Below, piece after piece: positions 49,075 through 62,153 of a stretch of 64,000 bases of DNA. Source of the DNA: Oryzias latipes (Eukaryota; Chordata; Actinopteri; Beloniformes; Adrianichthyidae). The first letter of the stretch is position 1. Every line of letters begins with the position of its first letter. A program made the translations under genes and the position numbers. Below the pieces are notes generated by a model. That model was not told the DNA's origin. It made no database searches and saw only the letters and a list, made by a program, of their open reading frames with translations. Location of the stretch: NCBI RefSeq assembly GCF_002234675.1, contig NC_019864.2, positions 22,818,582 through 22,882,581 on the forward strand, given 5' to 3'.

Positions 49075-50425
49075 ATTACATGAAGCTTGTTTTTAACGGT
49101 TGAACATATCAATGTATGTGAAAGAGATTTCCGTCAGGACTTGTGTTTTCAGGCTGCCATGAAAGTTGCAGCAATTCCTTTTAACTTGAACAATGTTGAC
49201 TGTCAGTGAGTTGCAGCTTCAAACCCCAGCTTTAAATCTTGTTTGTACCAAAAGCTGTTCTGAGTTTGACTTTGAAGAGCCACGGGCTTTCAGATAGGGC
49301 AGGTTGTTTCTGTTTTATCCTGACAGTGAAATGCCAGGCAGTTAATTGCTTGTGGGTGTGTGCCTTAGCAGCAGAGCTGGTTCCTGTGGGCAGCCAACAA
49401 AATGATTGAGCCACGATGGCCAACCAGATAAAACTGGGTTGATAAAAGCCTCCTTTCTTTATTCTGTGTTCTCAAACAAATTTACAGCTAATCTTTGCTT
49501 TGATTTATCTGACCATGCGACTCTTCTTTACATATTGTGGCATTCATGGACAATGGATTCTGACATTATCTTTTTCCAAAGCCATTGTCACATATAATCA
49601 TAGTGCAGGCCGAAGAAAACTGTCATTTTGTTAATTAGCATTAAACCTCTATATAAGACAAGCCCTGATGCATTTTCTGAGCAATAAAAAGAGAATTTCT
49701 TTGCTGGAAAACATGTTTGATTAGAGAAATACACCATAAGGAGTCACTGAATTAAAGAAAATTGCTTCAGCACAGACAATCGAAGCAGCAGCTGCTGAGG
49801 ACTGGATTGAAATCATAGTTACTGATTATCGTGTTGTCGCAGAACATGAAGCAAATGAGCGATTCAGATTCAAGTGCACATGCATCACATTCATATTGTT
49901 TAGAGTTTTTGTCGTTATATAGAGCAGACATGCTTTGTTTTTGATGCTACACCAAACAGACGTGACAAAGCGGGTGCAGTGTGGTCTGCCGACTTCATTT
50001 GCATTTTTGGGAAACGATAAAACGACCTTAAAAAGCACGGCAAAGACAGCACAACACGATGCAGGATTTACAAAAACAAAAGGACAATGTTACAGTGCTG
50101 ATAGATAAAGAAAACAGCTTGGGGCTTGTAAGAGATCGCATTTTAGCAGTATGAAAAAACCAGGCTGCATGGAATCTCCTAGTGCAATTATTTTTAACAG
50201 TTACACTCAAGAGTGTAGATCACACTTATACAGGTATCAGTATCCTAATCTAGAGAATAAAAAACATCATCGTGATTCCCGCCATCTGATTTGGTGTTGA
50301 AGTGCTTGAGGCTTTCTTCCGAAAAACACGGATTTTGACTCAGTGTCTGCTTCATGTAGCTCATGCAGGAGGATAAACATCGTTAAGTGAAAACCAAAAA
50401 CCTTACTTTATTTTTAATGCTGTAG
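49075..50425. other. Intergenic DNA after ehf
   Basis: No recognisable exon on either strand. In particular no APIP-like (class II aldolase-type dehydratase) coding text was noticed. Short frames are featureless. Confidence 0.4.
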
Positions 50426-51022
50426 GTTGCACCGGATTGTAAAGCACATTGTAGTTTCAAAATAACATCATATATACGATGTACCACACTTGAAGGCGCA
50501 TTAACCCTATGCTATCTTAGATGACCCCACACTTACACGTGTTATCTGTACCATGACAAAGGTGGATAAAGGTGGAAAGATTTCATGTAATCCATGGACA
50601 CCAGTGAGGTTCACAAATCATTGAAGAAAAAAGGTTCAGTGCACTGTCTAGTGGGTCTAAATGACCCAACTCCCAACGTTAAAGTGCCTAGGATAGCACA
50701 AGGGTTAAGCGGAAACAAAGAGTCAGAAATAAGTCCTTCAGTCAGTCCGACTTTATTAACTGCATATACAGTAATTCTGGTACTTGTTTGTAACATGCTA
50801 CACATTAGACGTGTTGCTATATTTACAACCAAACTTGTTTGCAAGTTTGCAATAGCAGACCAACGTTTCGACAGAGCGACATGTTGCTCTCAAAGTCGAT
50901 TTCACATCAGTAACCAGAATTAATTCATACAGAAAGTGCTCTGGTTTATAGGGCCCACCTTTGCTTTTTGTAAAAAAAAGATTAGGCTTTTAATGCACTT
51001 TTTGGCGCGGAAAATAAGGTAT
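50425..51022. repeat. Old repeat interrupted by a MITE
   Basis: The left text CACCGGATTGTAAAGCACATTG and right text AATGCACTTTTTGGCGCGG, AAAATAAGGTATA resemble the two ends of a common fish repeat whose fresh copies contain an ATAAGGCGCA-type text. The MITE at 50505-50704 splits it. The open frame at 50594-50923 runs over both and is not a gene. Confidence 0.45.
50505..50704. mobile_element. piggyBac-like MITE, copy 2 (200 bp) with TTAA on both sides
   Basis: Terminal inverted repeats CCCTATGCTATCTTAG and, inverted, CCCTTGTGCTATCCTAG. Perfect TTAA duplications lie at 50501-50504 and 50705-50708. Most of the interior is shared with 10461-10664, including GACCCCAC, GGATAAAGGTG, AAATCATTGAAGAAAAAAGG and ATGACCCAACTCCCAA. 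No coding capacity. Confidence 0.85.
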
Positions 51023-52399
51023 ACAGTTCAGTTTTTAGTGTGCTCCATAATTTCAGATAAAGAAATCAAAAAACAAAACCTCCTGCCTTCTGTCAGACGA
51101 TTGTGGGTATTTTCTGTGTGATTTCCAACTGATTTACACAGACTGAGCAAAATTAATGTTGAGCAATAGGTCTAGTTTGCCAATAACCTCTGATGTCAAG
51201 TCATAAATAAAACAAGTCAGGGAGCGTCATAGCTACAGTTGGACCTCAACTCCTCTACATATTTGATCCATCTGTCATTAAACGTTAATCATCACTGCAA
51301 AGTCAAACGATACCGAGGATCATCAGGGACAGAAAAAAACAGAAGAAAAATAAAAGCTGTGGTTAATTTTATCTGCTGTAATGTAGGGGTTTTTGAGGTG
51401 ACTAACAAATGAGCAGTTATAAGCAAATGATGCAGACTTATCTACCTAATACGAAGAGAAGCCTCATTTTCCTAACAGGCCGCAGGGCAGCAAATGCCAA
51501 ACCTCTTTTTGCATAGTCGCAGTGTGATTATGTAAAAATCCTGATTAAAATCAAGATGTGTGTTGTTGTTGTTGTTTTTTTTCTTTGCAATAGTATTTCA
51601 TTGTGATTAAAATAGGCATGTGACACTTGGAAAAAAGAAGACACACAAAAAAAGCTTCGTTAAACCAGTAAAACATGAAATGACTGGGACTTGCTGGAGG
51701 CACATCAGAGTTGGCTCTGAGGGCAAATATGCACCCAAACAAGTTGTAATGGATCACAGAAGGAAATGAAGCACTCACCTGCTTGTGTGAAGACACATTT
51801 ATCTTATGCTGCTCATTCTAGCAGAAACAGCTGAAGAAATGCTAATGGCCTGCCTCAAAAACTGCCTTTTGTTTAGCCTGAAATGAAAATTGTTAAAAAG
51901 ATATGTATTTTCACATTTATATGAGCAACACAAAGTCTACGATATTTTTTAAAAGAGGGGACATTTATTCAATCAGATACATGTCAGGTGAATGAGTGAT
52001 AAAACATAGCCTGATCATGAAGACAGCCAGATGGGATTTTATATCTATGCGACTGCTCAGTGCAGCCATTGTGTTCTCTTCATAGATATTCTGTCACATC
52101 TTATCGTTTTCATCATCCTCCCTTCACACTCAAATGGACCTGTGAGGCATCCGACCAGATTTCTGATTTGAACAGATTAGAGCTCCGTCATTGATACAGT
52201 TTTACTTTTTTGAAAGTGGAAACAGAGTCGCCTGCAACAACAACAACAACAACATTTAAAACATCCGAAAACATTCAAAACTCAGTGGAACAATGCATGA
52301 CTGCACTATACTTGTGACACAAAGAAGCATGAGGAAAACCCCAGAAGATGCAGTTTGCAAGCATTCCATGAATTATGACAAAATGCAAGCACTTACACT
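51023..52399. other. Intergenic DNA, no gene seen
   Basis: Short frames only. A (CAA)n run lies near 52234-52253. Confidence 0.4.
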
Positions 52400-52407
52400 A
52401 TCTAAGG

Positions 52408-52842
52408 CACATGTGTCAAACTCAAGGCCTGCGGGCAAAATGTGGCCCGCCATGTCATTTTAGGTGGCCCGCGAGAGCATAAAAGTTTTTAATTTCTTAA
52501 AATCAAAAATAAAATTTGGTGTGTATTTATTCATATTTAGGGGGAATTGGACTTGAAATATCAGATTGGGCATTAGGACTTAAACACTGTCCATATAACC
52601 TAACCTGACAGAATCAAATTTAAAAGGATTTATGCTAGAGTAACAAGTAAACATGTTTTCCATGCAACTGTAATTGTCACTTTTAAAAGTTATAGTAAAA
52701 AAATAATGAGTTATTTAGCATTAAGGAGTTGTTACATTTATTTTTCCATTACATTTAGCTACATTTATAAGTTATAACTGGCCCTTTGAGGATAGCCACT
52801 ATGCTAATGTGGCCCTCTGTGAAAATAAGTTTGACACCCCTG
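52408..52842. mobile_element. hAT-type non-autonomous element (435 bp) with perfect 8-bp TSD
   Basis: The ends read CACATGTGTCAAACTC and, inverted, CAGGGGTGTCAAACTT. The perfect duplication ATCTAAGG stands at 52400-52407 and 52843-52850. Subterminal text AAGGCCTGCGGGC ... TGGCCCGC, and TGGCCCTCTGTG near the right end, is characteristic of a widespread vertebrate hAT family. No transposase frame. Confidence 0.88.
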
Positions 52843-52850
52843 ATCTAAGG

Positions 52851-55544
52851 TAACTTCCTGCTTACATTTTTACTTTCCATTCGTTTTTGTTCGTATCTAC
52901 TGCACTTTTGAGCATGACCTCACTCTTTTGCTGCCTTGATTTGTTTATTTATTTGAATAAGTGACCAAAAGATATTGGAGATTGGACGAGGGGATTTGTT
53001 GGATAGATGGTCGATTTCCTTGTTCATAAAATAAGCTTCAATAGTCAAACTGATTTGTAATAATTGCAAGGTTTATTTTATTTTGAATTAATGTTACCAC
53101 TTGCAATGAATTTTAATGAAAGGCTCAAAAACAGAACGTTAAATATTGTGTGTGTGTGTGTGTGTGTGTGTAGGTGTGTGTGTGTGTAGGTGTGTGGGTC
53201 TGTGTGTGTGCGTTTGTGTGAGTGTGTTTAGATACTTGGTGCTTATTTTTTATTGTAATGATGGATAAATGATTAAAACAAAGAAAGAGATTTTTATTTT
53301 AAAACATGACGCAGAAAATATAATTATTGGAAAACTGCCACAGTTTGTGAAACACAATATTTTATCGTTACATTTGATTTTAAAAGGAAATTGATGGATA
53401 AAATGAAATTAAAGTAACAGTAAATGTTGTCAGAAAACCACGTTTATGAAAGACGGGAAATTGTATGCTGCAGGGAATTACTTGTCTGAAACTAAAACCT
53501 CTTCATTTTGATTATTTTTCTTTCTTTTATGGTCTGGACTATTGTCTGGAGCCAAGCATAATTTAAAATCTGTTTTGACTTTTCATACTGAAATGGAAAT
53601 TCCAGAAAAAGCAAAAAAGTTTGAGACAAATAAAAGAACATGTAATTATTTTATGTAAATAATTGTCTTTAAAAGCCACAAAAGAAAGTAAAATTACACT
53701 GTTTTTTATTAAAAAATACAAAGAAAAAATATAATGTCTGGTCAATCTAAATTAAATTACATAAATATCATCAATCTTATACAATGTGCAACAATATTAT
53801 TGTCATTCTCACTTATTTGTTAATTATCTTTGTTATTTATTGGCTGACTGCATTATAGATGGGACTTAATGTACAAAAGAATAATTCAAATGTAATGTTT
53901 CATGCTAAGGAATAAGGATTATTTGCTGTCCTTTTATGCCCTCCTAATTATCTGTAACAAGTACGATGCTTTTAACAAACCCCAATGTTTAGATAGAGAG
54001 CTGCATATAGTAAGGCAGTTTACAAATTAAGAAGATAAAACACACCATTGCTTTTCACTACACAAAAAATTGTATAGTAAAATTCCACAAAAAAAAACGG
54101 AATAAAACAAGGAAGTTTGAAAAATAACACCTTTAGTCTAATTAGTACCTGGGGTAATTCTTTGAAAGATAACGCTTGTGCTGTCTTAGAAATCTCTCAA
54201 TAAAAGGCTGGTTGAATAGTTTTGACATCCTGTTAGAATGCTGTTTGGATAACCTGCTCTATGAGGAAGAATGCTTCGAGAAAAATAAATCCCCAGTGAC
54301 TGGAAACACTCGTAACAGGTCGCCAACATTGTGGTTCCACTGGTTATTACACCTGAGGGATGGGACTTGAAGGTCTAGATAAGAAAGATAGGAAAAGATG
54401 ACAGTTTTTAGTTTGCATTTAGATTTGGCTTTCTTTGTTTTTTTCAAAAAAATAAGCCCATTCTGAAAGGGTTTTACTCTTAGTTTTTCCCAGCATGCAA
54501 TAAAATGAATCCATCAAAAAAAGTTTTTTTTTATAAAAAAGTGCTTCTCATACTTGCGCAACTCAAAGCGTTTATAAACTAAAAAATAGAATCAGACAAT
54601 AAATAAATAAATCGATATAAGGAGAGAAACCCAGTCCACCCTTTTCCCAACCCCCTCCCTCCATTAACACACACAAGCACATTAACACACAAGTGTGGTT
54701 TGCCCTTAAACCAGATTGATATTTTCTAACATTTTTGGTCATTTAAAAACTCATGCAGTTGAGTAGAGAGACTTTTTTCTATAATTTTACTTAAATACGG
54801 TAAGTTGGATACAGTTCTGTAGTTATCTAGAGTATTTGGATCTAAATGACTCTCCTTCGGGGGGGGGAATCACCACTACAGACGGTGAGACACCCATCTG
54901 AATAAAGCAGTTTCCTATTTTTAAAAGCTCTGACTCAAAGAATCCATAAAGTGAAGTGGGAATGGGACCTAAAAGGCATTTTTAGGTGTTTACTTGGGAT
55001 AAAACTAGACCAAGCATCTCCGCATCATCCAGGACAAAATGCTATAATCAGTTCAAAAAATAAAATAATTAGTCACCAAATTCATTTCAGGCAAAGGTGT
55101 GATGCAGAGAGAACCACTCAGAAAACTAGCAGTAATAAAATACGACGTATGGTTAGAATAAAAGCATCAGAACATCTAACAGTCACAACGACAAATTCCA
55201 TGTCACCGTGACAACGCTGCCATGGGAATATGTGTTTCAAATACTTGGGGAAAAATAAACATGAAGTTCATAGAAAAACAAACAACTCAACATTAGGTTC
55301 CTTTGGTCAGCATTTAAAAGGTAGGACAACATTTCTGTTTATTTGTACCCAGTAACTGAATTAAAGATTCACTCTGATAAAAATAATATTATTTTTGGTG
55401 TTTGTAACGTGTCTGCAACATTTTTCTGATGGTGGAGGACATATATCAAGGAATTTAAGCTCAAAATTCCATGTCTGAGATTTTGTTTTCAATCAGGAGC
55501 AGTTGCAAAAATGCCGTTTCAAAAAAGAGCTTATTTGTGACAAG
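52851..55544. other. Intergenic AT-rich DNA
   Basis: No exon was recognised. It includes the TG-rich microsatellite (separate entry), many A/T tracts and a GGGGGGGG run near 54860. Confidence 0.4.
53147..53226 (+). repeat. Imperfect (TG)n microsatellite
   Basis: About 80 bp of TG units interrupted by GTAGG, GGTC and GCGTT variants. Confidence 0.95.
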
Positions 55545-55755
55545 ATAACACGCTGGGCGGGCCTCAAGCTCCCTGCTCTGAACCTTCAGCAACAGAGAGG
55601 GGATGCTCTGCACCATCGGTCATGCCCACAAATTTCTAATGAACTTCTGCTGCTCTGCAGAAACTATAGTCCTAAAAATAGCAGTTGTTTTTATTTTCAG
55701 TTTTGGCTATAAAACACCATAATCATGTCAATCAAACCACTGGGAATGCTTTGAA
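55545..55755. repeat. Dispersed repeat family C, copy 2
   Basis: It aligns with 38990-39135 through AATTTCT(A/G)ATGAACTTCTG, CTCTGCAGAA, GTCCTA and CCACTGGGAA. The left part (GGGCGGGCCTCAAGCTCCCTG) has no counterpart in copy 1. Confidence 0.5.
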
Positions 55756-56068
55756 AAAAAATCCAAAAGATGATCAAAAACGTGGCTTAATAAGGACAAA
55801 TATAATTTACATGACAAATGTTCTGACAAGCTACAGGTGGGGAAGGGCCTTCATTATATGAAACCTTTTATTCTTTAACAAGTACACATAATAAAAAGTT
55901 ATTTTTAAAATATATATACTTTTAGCTCCTGGATTCTGTTTCATAACAAACAAAGTTACTAAAATAATGTCAGTTTCGTAGTGCTTTTAAACATTATATC
56001 TTTAGTTGAAGACTTAAAACTTGAATGAAACAGCTGTATGAGCCAAAAATGCTGTGATAAGAGATTAA

Positions 56069-57312
<1,244 letters not shown>

Positions 57313-57327
57313 AGCACAGCGGCTAGA

Positions 57328-57333
57328 AATAAA
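57328..57333 (+). terminator. Poly(A) signal of the ODF3-like gene
   Basis: AATAAA 16 bases after the stop codon, giving a very short 3' untranslated region. Further signals lie near 57415 (AATAAA) and 57571 (AATAAA). Confidence 0.6.
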
Positions 57334-57923
57334 GTTTAAAAGGCTAAATGTGGGCGTACTTTTGTTCATGTAGCATGTAATTATTTGGCAATTAGTTACA
57401 ATTTATTTGATCTAATAAAAAAACATAGTGTTAATTTGACTCTTTAGCAAAAAAGAGGTTTAAACTCTTTGATATAGACAGTTTTCTTTCATTTCCATAG
57501 CTTTACTTTTTCATACAAGATACAGTAAATACAGTTTTGTAATAATATGAACGATTTTTAGAGACCTTCAATAAAATGATGCATTTCTGTCTGTTCAAGT
57601 ACTGATTCACATTCCAATCCTATAGGGGGCAATATTGCTCTCGCAATCTGATTTGACGGCTGCCAAGACACCCGAAGAAAAACCAAAATGAAAGGTCCTT
57701 TAAAGAACAATCTTTGTTGCCTGCTCATTATGAGTTATTTAACCAATCACTTGATATTCAATTTTTATAACCACACCAGTAGATGTTTAATTTCTATTTA
57801 TATCTTAATAGTTTTTCAACAAAAAAGATTTAACGCAAAATGTGTGCACATTTTTTCACGATAATTTATCATCAGGCATTCTCAAAGCCAGAATTTACGG
57901 ACTGGACGAGGGAGGACAGCAAC
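57334..57923 (+). promoter_or_regulatory. Short intergenic region with the probable pdhx promoter
   Basis: About 590 bp separate the ODF3-like stop from the pdhx start. No TATA box is evident just upstream of pdhx. An upstream ATG at 57840 is in frame without an intervening stop, but 57924 has the stronger context (GCAACATGGCG) and gives an N-terminus like that of known PDHX. Confidence 0.4.
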
Positions 57924-60900
57924 ATGGCGGTCTCCTTGCGCCTGGGTCGTCAGGGAGCTCTGCTTGGGCTCAGATTCAACCAATTTAAAAAATCAATATG
58001 TCCCACACATTATTTCCAGGACCGAGTTCGACAGTTTTTTCATTCACCATGGGCGCTTGGTGAGTGTTAACCGAAAGACACGGGAATAGATTCGGTGTCG
58101 GATCATATAAGCTAACAGTAGCTGCTTTGGGGGGGATACTTACTAGTAATTTCTTCTAGTTTGTAATTTATTTGAATATACTGCAAAACGAACAAGGATG
58201 CAGAAGTCTCTGTTGAAAACTTACTATAAACATATTTTGTGTTTTCTTTAAGTGAAGAATTAGAAACTGTTGTAAAGGCAGGGTCAAATACAGACTTTAT
58301 TTATAAAGTATTTTTTCACAGCCCAACACAAAAGTGCTAAACAGAATAAAATAATAATAATAATAACTATGTAATATAATAATAGAAAAAAAGAATGCCC
58401 TCACCCTCCCTACCTCCTACACACCCACCATAGTGAAATATTATAAAATGAAAAAAGCATAAAGAGCAGATCTGCAATGACCCTGTTTACAGAGAAGAGA
58501 CATTCGATGGAGTGAAGGACCCCCCTGAGAAAAACAAAACACTGGAGTTAAAAGTAAATGTAAAAAGAATGAATACATACAAAATATTCCAAATACATAC
58601 ATAAATACATTTAAAATTGACCTACACTAGTATAATCACATATGACCTAATAAAAGCACTGAGCATGAATAAGAAATGAGAACAAACTGCTAAAACACAA
58701 AATATTCATTATTATTATTTAAATGTTCAAGTTATAGTTAAAAGCCAAGTTCAAAAAGTAGATTTTGAGCCTTCCTTAAAAAGCATGAAGTGTCTCTGTT
58801 ACATTTTATTTAGCCAGATAAGAACCTGCTGAGATCAAGATCTCCTTTACAAGAATGATTTGGACAAGAGGTCAGCAGCACATTTCATGACATCTTCAGT
58901 TTTGTTTTTAAATTCTGTCTATAATAACAGGTGTTGAAATGGAAAACACAACCTAGAACAGAGATTAAACATTTGTCCCTGTTTTTTCCGCATGGATTGC
59001 TAAATTTGACCAACCCCAGAAAACATAAAGTCTTAATCGTTGACAGAATTGCTTCTGCAATAAGTGGTGAACAGAATAATGGAAAAAGAGTGTAAATGTA
59101 TATTCCCTTAGCAAAAGTCACGTACATATCAAAGATCGTCTATATCAACAGCAAATGCTTTTAATTTATTTAGATTTTTCCTTAATTCAAGGTAAAAAAA
59201 AAAAGTTTGATTTTCTGGAAGTTATTTGGACAAAAACAATGAGGCAGTGACTGCAGTTGTCTAGAATACAACAGTAGAACCAGTCCAACAACTGGTTAGC
59301 TTCATCAAACTAGATAACTTTACCCCGATGTTTCCATTAGACTGTTACAGGAACAGCATGTATTCATTTGACTTTGTGTTTCTCTTCCTTCTGTTCTCGT
59401 GTGACTTTAGAAGGCAAAAGACGGGAGGGGGGTAGGCCTGCACAATATACCGCAAATGTACCGTTATCGCGACATCAGGCTGTGCAATATGCATACCTCA
59501 AAAGACGGCGGAAATCTCAATAAATGGTTACCTTAAATGTGCTAAAACAATCTCATGGCAGCTTGAAATATTGAACAGATGAATTAAATCCCTTTATGCA
59601 TTTAACCAATCGGAAGGACCCGTTTACATTGTTGATCAATCAGATGAGCCCTTTTATGTTTGATGTTTGCCTCCTGCGGCGACGAGGGTCATTTGGAGTA
59701 TCATTTTTAAACTGTTGCAGTGAAATGGAAATGATGTTTTTGGTTGTTTTGCTATTTGTTTATATACCGCAAATTATATCGCAATATTGATCACTAATAT
59801 CGCATATCGCAAGTTTTCCTCATATCGTGCAGCCCTAGAGGGGGTATGCTGCATAAAATCAGAATCCATTTCTTATTCGGGTAGTTTATCCAGCAATTCT
59901 GTAATAGTTAATATGCTGCCATGCTTTGGTATGTGGGTGGACCATGGCAACGGATCCCAACTTTATCTGACTAATGAAAGGATTGCTCATAGAGCTTGGA
60001 GCCGGGGATGAGCAGGTATTATTTCCAACATAAACAATGACATCATATTGAGACGGAATATCTCTGATGTAACCTTCAGTTGACTAACAATGGCGTTTCC
60101 GTCAAACCAGAAGAGTTAAAGGAAATCCAGGAGAATCTGTCATTGAGTAATTGGCTTAAAAAAAAATCCAAAAGTCCAAAGTTTGAGCTGCAAATATATA
60201 AAGAAAGACATCACTTAAAAACTAACATGTATGTAACGATAAACTGTTTATGTATTCAAAAACCATATGAGAACATGAGCACTGTTTAAGCAGGGCTCTC
60301 CACAGAATCAGTATATTTTGAAGTTGCCGACTGATAATAAATTAGTTTTTAACTTTATTGAAAGTATACAATAAATGACTAAGTTGCTCTAGTTTTTCTC
60401 TTTGCCTGAAAGCTAAACTTATTTTGTCATCAGCTCTTTTAATATGTGTTTTCTGATCAGAACATGTTTGACAGAAAAGGGTAACCACTGCATGAACTAG
60501 AAACTGTTTTAAAGTCAAAAAATGTTACAACAGGGCACGTTTGCTTATTCACAGTAGATGGGAAGGAAGGTATACCACAAGCATTTTAAGCGCTTCATAA
60601 ATGGAATTTAAAGCTTTGTGGATTTGGTTGTGACTCTTTTTATTTTTACATAATAGAAGAATAGGAGAAACATAGTAAGTTAATAATGAAAAGAAGAAAA
60701 AGTAATACCAAATTATTAAAAGCACATTATAAATTCCCCATGTCATCTTTTAAAAAGACTTTGTGTATTACAAGCTAAATGCCTGGCAGGTTTTTAGCAG
60801 ATATACTTTTAGCAAAAGAGATCGGAAAATCTTAACATTAATTCTACTGTCAGTACATAGAAATAGCTTTTCTTAGCAATAAAAAAATACATTCTTGAAG

Positions 60901-62153
60901 AATTCTTAACTTGAGTTATACAACCTTTGTTCTAAATATTCAGCAGATGGCAGCATTACAGTGTGGAGCACATAAACACAGTTTTCTATAGAAGTTTGGG
61001 TTTATTAAAAGCAGTTCTCGAAGCAAAGGCAGCTCATCTTGCAGAGCTAGTCAAGAAAAAAATGTTCCGTTTTATTGAATTGTTGGAATAGTTCTTCTGT
61101 AATGTATGAAGAGAAGCCACATATTTTTACTAATTCATTACGAATTTTATTTTTGCAACATGTTTTTGATATATTCATGTTATGTCCCAATATATATTTC
61201 CTGTTTTTGAGAAAAGTTTTGCTGAAATAATTTATTTTCATTTTCTGATTGGCTAGGAAGTTACATTAGGTCCTACACGCTTCTATTGTTATGTTTTGTT
61301 CTAAGGATTCTTTTAGAATTATCATTGTGGGCTTTCTTTGCAGCCAATATCAAAGCTCAGTACTTAATATATTCTGAAATTAAGATATTCTTTTTCTGAC
61401 TGATTTCTACAAACTCTAAAAAGATGTTTTGCCTTTTTTTCCCCACTAGGTGTCACTCCACTCAAAGTGCAAATGCCAGCTCTCTCCCCCACCATGGAGG
61501 AAGGGAACATTGTTAAATGGCTTAAAAAAGAAGGTAAAATATTACATTTCTTTTTGTTTCTAAATTTGAATCTTTTCTTGCAATTAGAGCAAATTTAATG
61601 CTCAAAGTAAGGTCTTCTGCTTGTGAGAAATGATGGGCATTTATATTATCGATTGAAGTGTGTGAAGAAAAATAGCCTGAGGGGTCTTGGTGACTAATTG
61701 GCTCATAGATCACAGTGTTGATCACTGCTGAGCAGCACATGTTAGCCAGGTGCCTCTGCTGCTCTTTCCTTCAACAAAAAGCTATAACCTGATTGGCTGT
61801 TCGGCTGTGTTGCTATGTGCCTTTGTGACTAGGGGGCAAGGTATAGAGGGTCTGGATATATATGAGAAAAAGGAAGAAGATAGGCTTTCCTCCTACCCCA
61901 GACCTGTGAAAGAAATTTGAACTGTTTGGGACAACAACAAATATACTGTGACTTAAAGAAAGTGAAAATTGTTGCTTATTTCTGCGTTTTTACCAAATTT
62001 TCTACCTGCAGCTAATTGGAAAATGGTCTGAAATTCATCTTTGCGTTGACAGGTGAGACCGTGGAAGCAGGTGATGCTCTCTGTGAGATCGAGACTGATA
62101 AGGCTGTGGTTACCATGGAATCCAGCGACGATGGGATCCTGGCAAAGATACTG
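57924..62153 (+). CDS. pdhx: PDHX, pyruvate dehydrogenase complex E3-binding protein (5' part, 3 exons, continues beyond window)
   Basis: PDHX anchors dihydrolipoamide dehydrogenase (E3) to the E2 core of the mitochondrial pyruvate dehydrogenase complex. Exons seen: 57924-58059 (presequence), 61450-61533 and 62053-62153, all GT-AG, joining in phases 1, 1 and 0. The first 45 residues are basic and hydroxylated without acidic residues in the first 20 ([18 protein letters not shown]), fitting a mitochondrial import signal. The next two exons give the lipoyl domain: [20 protein letters not shown], then [19 protein letters not shown] and DDGILAKIL, with the lipoylated lysine in ETDKAV. The motif order and the [14 protein letters not shown] junction favour PDHX over its paralogue DLAT. 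The rest of the lipoyl domain, the peripheral-subunit-binding domain and the E2-like domain are not in the window. The exon after 62153 was not found before 64000. Confidence 0.92.
58270..58890. repeat. Interspersed-repeat 3' end pieces in pdhx intron 1
   Basis: Two phrases common at 3' ends of fish elements occur: GACTTTATTTATAAAGTATT (58291) with AAAGTGCTAAACAG (58331), and TTTTATTTAGCCAGATAAG (58804) with AGATCAAGATCTCCTTTACA (58831). Boundaries are unclear. A short (AAT)n run lies at 58350-58370. Confidence 0.4.
59433..59837. mobile_element. hAT-like non-autonomous element in pdhx intron 1 (405 bp)
   Basis: The ends read TAGGCCTGCACAATATA and, inverted, TAGGGCTGCACGATATG. Flanks GAGGGGGG (59425-59432) and GAGGGGGT (59838-59845) are an 8-bp duplication with one mismatch. 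Subterminal ATATCGC-type repeats are abundant (59800-59825). It encodes no transposase. Confidence 0.7.

Noticed and set aside
50594..50923. 109-codon frame after ehf
   Set aside because: It lies partly in the MITE and partly in the older repeat.
57840..57923. In-frame upstream ATG extending pdhx by 28 codons
   Set aside because: The extension contains acidic residues and has no counterpart in known PDHX, whereas the ATG at 57924 has a strong context and starts a typical import signal.
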